In this document: positions 12,063 to 23,125 of the stretch, one piece after another
Position numbering within the stretch: the stretch's first letter is position 1
Layout: each line of letters begins with the position of its first letter
Origin: Rheum nobile
Taxonomy: Eukaryota > Streptophyta > Magnoliopsida > Caryophyllales > Polygonaceae
Assembly: GCA_027886185.1 (NCBI GenBank)
Contig: WOAB01000606.1
Span: forward strand, 1,550,001-1,614,000
Direction: 5' to 3'
Length of the DNA: 64,000 bases
The notes under the pieces: generated by a model
The model's database searches: none
The model's input: the letters and a program-made list of their open reading frames with translations, nothing else
Told to the model about the DNA's origin: nothing
Position numbers and translations under genes: made by a program

Positions 12063-12504
12063 TGTTGAGAACGTCCCGACAATCAAATAAAGCTTGTAAG
12101 AAAAAAAGATCAAGTTGACTACTATCGGAAATTCTTTTATTATCTACTTCATCGAGTGGCTACCAGCCCTATGAAGTATGAGGCTGTCTGACGATGTCAA
12201 AAACGGAAGCGTACACGTGAAACGTCTAGATAACGACCACGTATACATCTTTCTTATAAAAGAAGTCAACTTGGATGGACAACCTGAAAAGTCAACAAAG
12301 CATAGCCATTAAAGTCAAGACCACAAAATATGACGTCAAATGGACATCACTATCAAAATCATAATGCCCAAAGACTTGAAATGACGACATCTATGATCAG
12401 ACAAAGACGTATGAGGAAAGAAAAGACAATGCAAACCTTCCAAGTTGCCAACATATGGTACCTTCAAAAGGTCTTCAACAGACAACATCATCAAAGTCAT
12501 CAAC

Positions 12505-12745
12505 GTACCGGACCTCAACATACGGTATCACTATGATCACTAGACATGATGTACAATTCTCAATGTACGGTATCACCAGACATGATGTATAATTCTCAAT
12601 GTACGGTATCACCATGATCACCAGACATGTTGTATCATCCGCAACATACGATATCACTATGATCACCAGACATGTTGTATCATCCACAACATACGGTATC
12701 ACTATGATCACCAGACATGTTGTATCATCTTGCACATACGGTAAC
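12505..12745 (+). repeat. 45-bp minisatellite in the T2 LTR
   Basis: About five imperfect tandem units share GATCACCAGACATG, then TGTATCATC, then ACATACGGTATCACTAT. The right-hand three are close to 45 bp each; the left ones are shorter or diverged. The unit length is a multiple of three, so a long but meaningless minus-strand ORF results. Confidence 0.8.
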
Positions 12746-13047
12746 TTTCGTCACGTAAGAAGATCCAGCTAAGATTTGAGCTTATCCAAAACATGTGCCA
12801 CAAGTACAACCCTCAATCTACCTCAATCTAGAGATGGCATGTTCGTACAGAAAAATCTTGAAGGAAGCTTCGTTTTGTACGGCAAGATGTGACAGGTCAA
12901 ATCCGTACGGTACGAACTTACTGTAGTAGAAGAGACAGCACGTCCAACAGTAATTCCGTACCCTAAAACTCGGGAAAAATAATCTTTTGGCCATCCCCCT
13001 ACATTCCAGGGTATGGTTACCTTAATTAAGAATGGTATGTTTCTAGC

Positions 13048-13055
13048 TATAAAAG
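13048..13055 (+). promoter_or_regulatory. TATA box of the T2 LTR
   Basis: TATAAAAG in the context AGCTATAAAAGGGAGAC is followed about 15 bp later by a T9G15 homopolymer run (13071-13094). Confidence 0.55.
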
Positions 13056-13444
13056 GGAGACTTAGCATCCTTTTTTTTTGGGGGGGGGGGGGGGAAAGAA
13101 AAGCTCTCAAAGAACTCTTGTGGGAGAAAACTCAAGGGAATTTCTTCCTCATTGCCACTCAAACACGTCCATCACAGCAAACAAACACAAAAAAGGTGTA
13201 TTTCTCCAAGCATTTTAGATCTATTTCATTGTGTTCTTACGAAAGGTCATCCACTGCAACATACTGCATCTCTAACTTCGTGACTGTGGAGGGTCTTCCC
13301 AAGGGGCAATACCCTTGGGGTTTTACAGGTCACAAAGAGGGAATCCAAAAGAGGTCGTGATTATAGCAAGGGGGAGAAAGTCAACAACAAAAAAGGAAAA
13401 GGAAAAGCGATTATTCGAAGGGACCTACCTGCGGGCGCGACACA

Positions 13445-14249
13445 TCATCAAATTCCTATACCGCTGTTTTTGGGAGCTCTAGTCACAATTCGGTGTTCGG
13501 GGATTCTGGCTCGCAAATAGGTTGGCGTTGGAGGTGAGGGGTTCAAATTGGATCAGGCACCACACTAGGCCCCGTCCAGATTGAGTAAGTATAGTAGACG
13601 ACTAGTGTGCGTCGGAGTAGCGCGGTGGTGGAGAGGCGGTGGGGAAGAAGGGGAATAGTGCAACAGATCTGAAGTGTGGAATTGAAATCAGGGGAGGGGA
13701 GAAGATGAGGAAGGAGTGGAAGACAAAGAAAAGAAAATGATTTGGATTTATTTTAATTAAAATGCCATATGGACCAATGCAAAAGATGGACCGGTAATTG
13801 GACTATAGATGTTTGAGTAGAGGATCGGCACCGCATTTTATGGAAATCTTGGTGCTCCATAAAATGACGCACCAAATGGGCCACACTTTTGGTACGCCCC
13901 AATATGACGTACTAATATTTTCTTTCATTTCTGGTATGCTTTTTATTGGCGTACCAAATTTACCATATTTTTTACTTAGAGTATCCCTCTGCCTATACGC
14001 TTAATTTAGATGCACTAAAGTACGTGTGAAAAAATAAAAATATGCGTGTATATAGAATCTGCCTAATAAAATATAAAAAGAGATTATCGCTTTCTTTCAA
14101 CAAAGGCTTTATAATATTTTAATCAAACTCAAGTATTTGAATTTCCGTTTGCTTTCTTCATCGATTTTACTTCGAACCATATTTTCAATGAAAAGTACAA
14201 AGGAATTTTTATCCAATTTTTATATATAACTCTGGAATTTGATCGGTCA
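13445..14249. other. Non-coding DNA, no gene seen
   Basis: This is a G-rich stretch at 13480-13740, then AT-rich DNA. No ORF resembles a known protein. It is probably older repeat-derived sequence flanking T2. Confidence 0.4.
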
Positions 14250-14660
14250 TAAAATTTTGACCCAACATCGAACAAGGTCTCAATGATAGAATAACCTTGT
14301 TTTGGCATGTGAAACATATAGTTTCATTTGTGAAACATATTGTTTCGTATGAGAAACATATTGTTTCGTATGAGAAACATATTGTTTCGTATGAGAAACA
14401 TGTATTTTTTTTCATATATATAATGATCTTAAAACATACAATTTCAAAGAAAAATATAGTCTTGGCTTTGACATAGTGATTTTGAGACATATAGTTTCAT
14501 ATATAGAAACATATAGTCTAGATGATTTTGAGACATATAGTTTTATAGAAACATATAGTCTTTGTCTTCATATAGAGATTTTTTTAGACATATAGCTTCA
14601 AAGAAACATATAGTCTTGGAGTTTTTTTGAGACATAGTTTCATAGAAAGATATAGATTTT
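14250..14660. repeat. Short tandem repeats with GTTTC/GAAAC
   Basis: Around 14319-14402 a 21-bp unit (GTATGAGAAACATATTGTTTC) repeats three to four times. From 14470 to 14660 related phrases such as GACATATAGTTTCATA and AGAAACATATAGTC recur irregularly. Each unit contains a small GAAAC/GTTTC inverted repeat. Confidence 0.7.
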
Positions 14661-14744
14661 ATGTAGTATTTTAGACCCTTTGAATCCTCGCAACTACGAG
14701 ATTTATGTAGTATTTGGATCCGTTTGAATTCTCCCAACTATGAG

Positions 14745-14955
14745 TTTGGTGTAGCGGCGATACGATGTGTTTCAAAGCGACTACATGTCTTCGATGTAGT
14801 GGCGAAATGATATGTTTCAAATCGACTACATGTCTTCGATGTAGCGGCGAAACGATGTATTTCAAGCCAACTACAAGTCTTCGATGTTAGGGGGGGGGGG
14901 GGGGGGGACGATGTGTTTCAAGCCAACTACATGTCTTCAATGTGTTTCAAGCCAA
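14745..14955. repeat. 45-bp minisatellite interrupted by a G18 run
   Basis: Units of 45 bp contain GTAGCGGCGA, GATGTGTTTCAA and CTACATGTCTTCGAT. Three regular units are followed by one in which the GCGGCGAA segment is replaced by a run of about 18 G at 14890-14907. A shortened unit comes last. Confidence 0.8.
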
Positions 14956-15235
14956 TTACGGGTCTTCTATTTCTTGCTTGATTGAAGACAACACATAGCT
15001 TGGCTAGCATGTAAGAAAACTTTGCAAGGGGAAGAAAGTATACCGGTGTAGATTTTGATGCTTAGAACAAACCAAATACTTTGGAAAATTCCCCCCTCAC
15101 CTTTTCTCGGCTTCTTTTTAAGCTTGTTGTATATATGTCTTCCTTTTTTTTAAGCTTAATGGAAAGTAGACCCCTAAGACCTTTTTTTCATCCACCCCTA
15201 AGGAAAAAAGCTCTAAGATCGATTATGAAAGTCTG

Positions 15236-15762
15236 GTTGGTCTAAACTAGGACTCTAATACTTGAATCTTCTTCCTCCACAAGGCCATATTCTGGGCTAC
15301 ATCTTCTATGAGAATCAAGAGGTTGTCTAATAACTTTCTTTCATCTTTTCTTGGGCCTACCTTTTCCTCGACATAAGTCATCAAGAACTAAACCTTCACA
15401 TCTGCGAATTAGAGCGTTAGGTTGTCTCATCTAAACATGACTGAACCATCGTAGTCTAGATTCCCACAACTTATCACAAATTCTGGCCACCTCGACTCTA
15501 TTGCAAATGTCTTTGTTCCTAATCTTGTCCAACCTAGAGTGACCACATATCCGACGCAACATTCTAATCTCGGTAATCATCATCCTCTACTCTTGTGCCT
15601 TTGTAACCGGCCAACACTCTGCACCGTAAAACGAGATTAGCCTAACCACCATCCTGCAGAATTTACCCTTTAATCTAAGGGATACTCTTCTGTCACACAA
15701 AACTCCTGAAACTCCCCTCCATTTAAACCAAACCATCCGCATCTTGTGCTTATGACATTATT
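15236..15762 (-). pseudogene. RTE-type LINE, C-terminal RT fragment
   Basis: The minus strand reads MRMVWFKWRGVSGVLCDRRV, then LISFYGAECWPVTKAQ, IRMLRRICGHSRLDKIRN and LRWFSHV, ending NMALWRKKIQVLES-stop. This is the conserved C-terminal end of plant RTE (BovB-like) LINE reverse transcriptase. Several in-frame stops show it is dead. The 5' truncation at about 15762 is typical of LINE insertions. The 3' tail was not delimited. Confidence 0.8.
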
Positions 15763-16963
15763 ATTTTATAAAATGATATTAATATTTCATTGTTTGTATT
15801 TTAATAACAATAAATAAAAGTTAAAAAAAAAATCTCTTTAACAACTCAATTTGTTTCTCCAAAGACCAGAAATTATTCATGACTAAGTTTGTGTTGTTTT
15901 TTTCAAGAGTTACAAATAAATATGATTTTATGATTTTGATTTATGATAAAATTAATTTATTTTACAATAATTTTTTTTATTTATGCTTATATATAGATAT
16001 ATAAATATGTGAATTTCATATCATCATGTACTGATATTACACTAGTGATTAAATAGAATTAACTCAAATCACATCTTCTACGGTCATCAACATAAATGTG
16101 ATTGATTGGATGTAAATCAAGCGGTTGTGAGACCATCATTAGAAATTTTCATGTTGAATTTTAGGGATTTTATGAGATTAGAATTTTACATATTCAGAGA
16201 GACTATTGTACGTTTACACACTGTATAGGAACATAATCTTACACTTTCAAAATGAAAAAAAGACGCGTTGCATGTTTGCACTTCCAAAAATTGAAAAATT
16301 ATTTTATGACCAATTAAAGTTACTTTACACAGAGGACAATAATGATGTAATGTCTTTTCAATGCTAAATTTGATTCATCTTTATGATTATTTCTGATTTT
16401 GTTAACCATGGCCATGCCGTCGATTTAGATCTTTGTTGTCGGAAAATGACCTCTTTGGCACCAACCACCAACTAATGGAATCTCTCTCCCGCTCCTTGCT
16501 CTCTCTAGATCTCCATCTCCACCTTTTTGCCCAAACCTAGAGGGTAAAAAACACCACTAAGCCCATATTAGACACCAAATCACCACCACTACCGCCAAAA
16601 ACCCTTAAATCCGACTACTACCCGCTCTTTGTCGGCCTTTTCCAGTTCCAATTTCTGCATTTCAGAAAATTTTCATTTAAATCTAGAGGGTTTGGAGCAA
16701 ACACGAAATAGGAGGGCATCCTCTTGGAGTCGGAATCGCAGACGGCATCGGGGGCCGGAGGAGCGGTGGAATCGGGAGTCATGGGCGGTGGTTAGGGCCG
16801 GAGGAGCGGTGAGATGTTGGCGTTATAGGCGGCATCAAAGGCAAGCATCTGTGCTAGTGTCGGAAAAAAGCGGCAGCGATCGGAGTAAAAACCGACATGG
16901 CTGGTACCTTGGTACGTGGGAGAATGGAGAGACTAGTCGATCTTGGAAGAAGATAGACCATTA
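15763..16963. other. AT-rich non-coding DNA
   Basis: No gene is recognised. The ORF from 16629 (Arg- and Ser-rich, no homology seen) looks incidental. The phrase TATTCAGAGAGAC followed by a diverged 70-bp stretch near 16190 recurs near 18050 in the same direction, suggesting an old duplicated repeat. Confidence 0.4.
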
Positions 16964-16972
16964 TTTATTTAA

Positions 16973-17493
16973 GGGAAATTCATGTTGGTGTCCCTGAGTT
17001 TAGGGTTATTCCTATTGGTGTCCCACGATTAAGTTTTTTCCTGTTGGTACCCCTAAGGTTTTGGTTTGTTCGCTTTGTAACCGAAATTTTTCATATCCGT
17101 ATCATTTCGGTTCGAATTGATCAAATAGAAGCTCATCACTATGTTTATTGACCTCAACTTAGTAGGATTCGACTCCTAAAATACTCAAATTCATACTCGA
17201 ACCATTCCGATTTGAATTCTTAAGGTCGAAACGAGTTGTTGCTTTGGAATTCAAATCGACATGGTTCGGACATGAATTTGAGTATTTTAGGAGTCAAATC
17301 TTACTAATTTGAGGGCGGGGAACACAATGGTAGACTTGGATTTAATCAATTTGAACTAGAATGGTACAAACATGAAAAAGTTTGGTTACGAAGCGAACAA
17401 ACCAAAACCTTAGGGACACCAACAGGAAAAAACTTAATCGTGGGACACCAACAGGAATAACCCTAAACACATGGGCACTAACAGGAATTTCCC
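16973..17493. mobile_element. Hairpin Mutator-type MITE
   Basis: The 521-bp element begins GGGAAATTC and ends with the reverse complement, flanked by a perfect 9-bp target duplication TTTATTTAA (16964-16972 and 17494-17502). The two halves are nearly complementary over roughly 240 bp, meeting near 17235, so the whole element can fold into one hairpin. The 9-bp duplication and GGG ends indicate mobilisation by a Mutator-like transposase. It has no coding capacity. Confidence 0.88.
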
Positions 17494-17533
17494 TTTATTT
17501 AAATGGAAGTCTAAAAGATTTAACTGTAGTAAC

Positions 17534-17930
17534 TAGGGTTGAGCAACATCCGGTCCATCCCGGAAATTTGGACCGGACCAGACCGAATCGGTCCGGACTG
17601 GTCCTAATCGGTCCGGTCTCCGGTCCAGGGATTTTCATATTTTCAGGTCCGGTCTGATCCGGTATTTTTAAAAAATCTTAATATTTTAGGTTTTAAGATT
17701 TTTTTATATTTGAGGTTTAGGGTTTAGGATAAATTATATTTAAATTTGAGGATTTTTTCATGTTTAAATGTAAATAAAATATATTTAAATTTAACAAAAT
17801 CCTAAACCGGTCCAAATAGGACCGGACCGGACCGGACCGGGATATTTCCGGTCCGGGTTTCGGTCCACCATTTTTGGTGTTCCGGGTTCCGGTCCGGTCC
17901 GGACCGGGTTTGGACCGGTGCTCAACCCTA
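17534..17930. mobile_element. hAT-type MITE rich in GGACCGG
   Basis: The 397-bp element has 12-bp terminal inverted repeats TAGGGTTGAGCA and a perfect 8-bp target duplication GTAGTAAC (17526-17533 and 17931-17938). Both subterminal parts carry many GGACCGG/CCGGTCC motifs. The TSD length and the terminal TAGGG fit the hAT superfamily. Confidence 0.88.
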
Positions 17931-17938
17931 GTAGTAAC

Positions 17939-19599
17939 TAGTCTTTTTAGATTTTCAAGACCCAACTTCATACTTGTAGAGAATTTTTGACATATGGCAA
18001 ATTTTACCTGTTGTGTAAGTTCAATCTTACACACAGTGTAAATGTACATTTGTCATATTCAGAGAGACAAATCTACATTCACACTTCGTGTAAAATCCAA
18101 ATCTTACACGTTCAAAAAGTAAATGGGTATAATTTTAATTTTGTCCTCTTCATCCTATACTATTTTTTCAGATTTTGTCATTGTAAGTTCTTCGATTTTA
18201 ATTTGCTTTCTTTCAGTCGATGGCCCTCAATCCATCTCATCGCGGGCACTAGTTGCCCCAACCACCATTTTCACCACCTTTTCTCACCGCCTCCTATCTC
18301 CAATGACAACCGTCACTCACCACATGTTGATCCATAAGGATGAGACTAAGACTGCTACAGTTAGTTGGGTGATGCTTCTTGTATTTAGTAGAAGTTGAAA
18401 TACATTGTTGGCTTCAATTATGGTGTGCAATGGAACCATCTCTATTACTACATCATTTTTTTGTTTAGATCTGAGATCTGGGTTTCATCTTCGAACACAC
18501 AACAAGAGATGAAATAAAATTCTTAAATTGGTTGGATATGGTGGTATGATGCAACAACGACAGCCAAAAGAAGGGCAGCGGTGTTGCCGACGGTCGAATA
18601 GGAACGCTTGATGGCGGTCGAAGATGGTAAGTAGACGGAGAAGCGTTTAATTAAAGGGCATTTTGAGGGGAATTGGGAGTTTGTAAAGTGATAAAACACA
18701 AATTCAATTTTAATTAGAATAATGCATTCATTTGGTTATAAAAACTTGATAAGTAAATTTTTTCACTCGGATGCTCATAGGTTCACGAGGAAGATGGAAC
18801 ATCTGTGGAGAAGAGACATTTGAACTTCTACTTTATGGTGAAAAGACCAAAAAGAACATGAGAATAGTTTATTATATTTTTTAGTATTCTTTTATTTTAT
18901 AACTTATATGACACATGGATATTTTTTATAGGTGTAGGTGTATCATGGTCCTATTCAGAGGGTTTGACAATATAATTGTGAACCTTGGTATCTCTTAAAA
19001 CTAAATTTTGTTAAATCTCATCTAAAAGAATCCCCTCTATAAATGGACAACAGATCAATTATATACTCTTTTGTGTCCATCCTCTATAAAACATATTCTC
19101 ACCGATTAACTGTATATATTGTTTTAGACCTTTAAAATTTATCAACAATATTTGACGATTTAAATAAAATTATGTTGTATATTAATTTGTCTATATTTAT
19201 TACGCTTTTAACTTGTTTATATCTTTCACTCTTTTTAGCTAAACAAAGTGTTAATATTAATTGTCCTATGTATTTTACTAGGAGATAAAGGCATTTCATT
19301 AGAAGCATTTTCAATGAGGGATTTTATGGTACCTCAACGACCAAATTTCAAATTGTTGAGTATTAATTTATACTACATGTTTACTATATACTTTGTATAT
19401 TAAATGAGAGAAATTTCACTAAATAAAATTTCTTAATTCCTGTGCATCAAGTCTAAAACGTCCTAAAAATCTAATCGGAGGAAATAATTCTGAGACCGTA
19501 CGTGTCCTTTGTCTAATTTTTGGAGATGGAAAATTTTCTACATTTTGATTGGGAAATTGTTGTTGATAAGTGTGTATAAACTGTTAAAACTTTAACTAA
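17939..19599. other. AT-rich non-coding DNA
   Basis: No ORF resembles a known protein; the ones at 17987-18398 are short and atypical. Possible old repeat remnants include the TATTCAGAGAGAC phrase near 18050. Confidence 0.4.
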
Positions 19600-19967
19600 T
19601 ACTCCCTCTGTCCCGAATTGTTTGTCCTAAAGGACTAAAAGCTCTTGAATTAAGACTAATAAGAAAGTACATATTTGCATTTAATGTTGTTGCAGATGAA
19701 TAATTCATTCACTTTATTCAACCTAAACTCAACTTCTAAACCAATAGAATCAAAGCATTAGAAGCACACAAATCCAGTATACAAATTTTGAAAACTTAGA
19801 CATAATTACCCCTAAACAATCCCTCTAAACACAGAGTATAAAGGGAATTATAGTTCTTGCAGAAGAGAATTTACTGAGCATTTACATTCAAAGAAAACAG
19901 AGCATTCACTGCTTCTCTAAAAAAACAGAGAGAATAATCACATCTGCATCACTGCCTGGTGGTGGTC

Positions 19968-20508
19968 ATGGCCTCAGCTTTTGACTTAAATGAAGCTCCA
20001 CTTCCAGATGAGGAGTACGTTTATGATGGAGAAGAGTTCCAAGAACTTAATGGGTCAGCAGGGGACATGGAACAAGATGAACATACTTTTGATCTCAACC
20101 AGGAACCAAGAGATGAAGATTTTTTTCAGCTAGAAGCATAGCACAACACAGAGGCAACACAACATCATCAGCCAACACAACATACCAGGCTCAACAGTGA
20201 TAAAAAAAATGCACATATTGAATGCTCTGCTTACTAGAGCTAAAGAGGGACAATTACCACAAGGTGTAATAAAGGAAGTTGCACAAGAGTTCAACATGTC
20301 AACAAGGTGAATAGGCAGACTTTGGAACACAGCCAAGAAGCAACATAATGCTCAACAGAGGTACAATATAAGCACAAAATATCACAACTGTGGTAGAAAA
20401 AGAATTCAAGTAGAGATGGATTCAATCACAGCATTGAGCATGAGAGACAGGTCATGCATTAGAGACTTAGCTAACAAGTTTAGTATTTCAAAGACCACAG
20501 TGTATAGG
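19968..20508 (+). pseudogene. Mariner-like transposase, N-terminal half
   Basis: It starts MASAFDLNEAPLPDEE, with a second FDLNQEP motif; repeated FDLNE-like motifs are typical of plant mariner N-termini. A helix-turn-helix DNA-binding region follows (LLTRAKEGQLPQGVIKEVAQ, and IRDLANKFSISKTTVYR at the junction). It is broken by TAG at 20139-20141, a frameshift in the A-run near 20205 and a TGA near 20308. Element B then interrupts it after TGTATAGG. The protein would bind the terminal repeats and cut at TA sites. Confidence 0.85.
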
Positions 20509-22915
20509 TGTGATACCCCGTATTTTTGTAAGGTTATTTTGGAAATTATGAAATTTTCCCGAGTACCCGTTTTGTACGTCGGATTTAATTCAGGTAGCTT
20601 GAGACATTCTGTAATGTGCTCTGTATCTGTAATATTTTTCTCAGTGAAATAATATACAGACAAGGTGCCTTAGATTTTAATTGTCGTTCGCATACGATAA
20701 TTTTTATCCCGGTTTAACGTCTGGTTCGTTCAAAGCTGAACGGGCGGGAAAAGGGAGAAACGGCGACCGCCGTGGTTGGGCCCGAGGAGTCAGCGTGTCA
20801 GCTTCTAGCTGGCCGCGACAGACCTGGCAACGGCGACCACCGCATTTACGGCGACCGCCGCGTGCCCGCCGCAGGCAAAAACGGCGACCGCCGTGATTGT
20901 CCAGTGGGCATTGCCCGTTGGTCGCCGGCGGTAATCGAGGGCGCCGATCTTGCTTTCGGCCGCGTCTCAGGGTTTGGTTGAACGCTTCAGACACTTTGGC
21001 TATAAAAGGAGGTGTTGGGGGTGAGGTTTTGAGCCATCCCATCACCAAACCTCTGCCAAATTCGCCTCTTGCCGGAGTTGTGTTTTTGCCGGAGTTTGAA
21101 GGTCTCGCCGGTGTTGCTTTGGTGTGGTTCCTGAGTGCCTTTGTGAAGCTTTTGGTTAGCCTTGGAGGTTAGAAGCCAAGGCAAGTCGAAGGAGGCCAAA
21201 CCACTCGTGTTTTGGGGTGAGTTTTCTCTCATTCTGTGTCGTCTGAGTTCGTCACGGCGACCGCCGTGTTCTTCGCGGCGACCGCCGTGATGAATACGGC
21301 GACCGCCGTGATGAATATGGCGACCGCCGCCAAGAACGGCGACCGCCGCCAGTGCCCAGAATGCCTTCGTGGCTTTGGCCTTGTCGGTTGTCGTCGTGGC
21401 GTCTTTCCTTTCGTATTCTTTCGCTGTGTTTAGATTCGTACTATTTATGTCGGATCTAACTTAGGGTTCCTTTTATGGGTCGACTCGAAGGTTGTTGTGC
21501 TATCGGAACTACCGTGTCGAGCCCGGAATCCAGTTGACGTCTTTAGACTATTCTGCGGAGTAAGGCAAGTGGCGGTTCGCTCTTGCTCTTTCGTTCCATA
21601 TTTACATTAATTATCAGTAGTTTATCTGAGTAATTAATTTGGAATGAATATTCTGTTTGTTTGGAAACGGTTTTGATAAACTGTTTTGAAAATCATATAA
21701 TAGGTTGTATATCTGTTAGAACAACGCTATTATCTGTGATCGCCTTTCGGGCCTTTATGTGGATTTATCCTGTAAATGTTGTGGTGCTGTAACTGTTTAG
21801 TTAGCACTGTTAAATAGGAACGTTACTCGGACTATGTCCAGTTGTTTCTTTATAATCTGGTATCGGGATGGCTCGTCCCCATCTGGTACTATTCTAAGAT
21901 CATGATCGGTCTCTTACACATGTGTGTAGAGACAGGACACTTAGCTGGTGTCATAAACCTTTCGGTATATGTCACTCTCGACGAAACGTATACTAAGATG
22001 TGTCGTCCCACTGGTGGGGTACACATGTAAAAGTCTATAATGTGATGTGTGTTTTAAAACATAAATCAGATAAGTGCTACCTTGACGCACATAATTAATA
22101 CACCTTGGACGAGTAGTGCAGCTAGGAAAACTCATCTTGACTTGAATGTAGTACGTTCTCTTTCCAATCTGGATTCGTTGTAGGCGATGAGGTTGGTCAT
22201 GAACCGAAGTATCTCAGTCAGTTTTAAATCATTGTTGAATGATTCTGTAACTTTCCAGATTTGTCATACTTCCTTAAAGACTCAATCTCTTGGAGTCTCT
22301 TTTCGAGTTGATTTCTGTGAAGATTCAGTCTTCCAGAATCTTCTCCTGTGCATACCTCTTGTTTATTCCAGTAGGAATATGATGGTTGACTACCGTTATC
22401 GGTTATTATCCGAGAAGCGATGAGTCTAACCTAATATGACTGCTTCGAACCAGTCTGCTTTATACCCTTGCTAGTCTATTCATTTAGACTAACCAACCAA
22501 TATTTTCCCTTGCATGGTTGGCTGGTGTCATCCGTTCGATTCGACACATCAGTTAAGAAGTAGCTCAGAAGATTAGAAGGACTATGGAGTCGGCGGTGGT
22601 TTTTGAATGTTTTAATTATTTCTTTAATCAGGTTATGATCCTTTGGACAATAACTCCGATTGTAATGTACTTTCTTAGTCTTCCGCTGTGTTTGGTTTAA
22701 ACTATGTTTTGACCTATTCGGGATTGGGTTGTAATCCCATAACTCTTATTTCCTTGACAATGTTATGTTTTGGAATTTAATGCTTGATCATTGTGTATCA
22801 ATCGCATTTCATAAATTGTATTTATATGGTAAAGCCTTGGGTGATCTCGGTAAGGAACACTGGGGTCACTGGCGGTAATACCTTTCCAAAAGGGTTAAGT
22901 TTTGGGGGTGTTACA
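20509..22915 (+). repeat. 5' LTR of element B
   Basis: It runs from TGTGATACCCCG to GGGGTGTTACA. A TATA box lies at 21001. GC-rich imperfect palindromes (GGCGACCGCCG) occur about four times before the TATA box and five times between 21250 and 21350. It lacks a short segment near 22110 (AAGTTATAGTGCAGCT-like) that the 3' LTR and A retain. ORFs within it are incidental. Confidence 0.95.
21001..21008 (+). promoter_or_regulatory. TATA box of the B 5' LTR
   Basis: TATAAAAG is conserved in A and in both B LTRs. Transcription of the retroelement would start shortly downstream, placing the dense GGCGACCGCCG cluster in the RNA leader. Confidence 0.7.
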
Positions 22916-22919
22916 GTTG

Positions 22920-22932
22920 TGGTATCAGAGCC
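22920..22932 (+). promoter_or_regulatory. Primer binding site of B (tRNA-iMet)
   Basis: TGGTATCAGAGCC lies four bases after the LTR end. It is complementary to the 3' end of initiator methionine tRNA, the usual primer of chromoviruses. Confidence 0.9.
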
Positions 22933-23125
22933 AAATGTTTTAAAACGGGTTTGGAATTTTTATAAACCATTTATCCGTTTTCGAAATGCTTTAAAGAGGG
23001 CTCTGAATTTTCATTCTGAAAAGAATTTAAAAACACCGTTCATAGTCGTGTCTTCTTTATAGTCTGATATAGTAAGCTTGCTTCTATGTCTAGAAAGACT
23101 AATTCCTTCCTTATTGTTCGATAGG

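Larger units (their letters stand above)
10733..13444 (+). mobile_element. 3' part of a second Tat-type element (T2)
   Basis: It shows the same layout as T1: an antisense ORF, a non-coding spacer and then an LTR-like block with a TATA box. The Athila derivative cuts its antisense ORF at 10732/10733. The upstream part of T2 must lie left of the window, beyond the other nested elements. Both LTR ends are approximate. Confidence 0.5.
12063..13444 (+). repeat. Probable 3' LTR of T2
   Basis: It begins TGTTGAGAACG after a purine-rich stretch, has a TATA box at 13048 and appears to end near GGCGCGACACA. It contains a 45-bp minisatellite in the presumed U3. The end positions are estimates because no partner LTR is in the window. 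Confidence 0.45.

Noticed and set aside
12475..12735. Minus-strand ORF with repeated DDTTCLVI peptide
   Set aside because: It is the 45-bp minisatellite read in frame; multiple-of-three units keep it open by chance.
14319..14402. Regular short repeats, possible CRISPR-like array
   Set aside because: Units are contiguous without distinct spacers, and the DNA is clearly eukaryotic.
16629..16997. 122-codon ORF, Arg/Ser/Trp-rich
   Set aside because: No recognisable family; composition follows the local GGCGG/GGAGG repeats, and its end runs into the hairpin MITE.
20704..21048. Arg-rich ORFs in the LTRs (also 29892-30230, 42025-42423)
   Set aside because: Produced by the GC-rich palindrome clusters; not conserved as frames between LTR copies.
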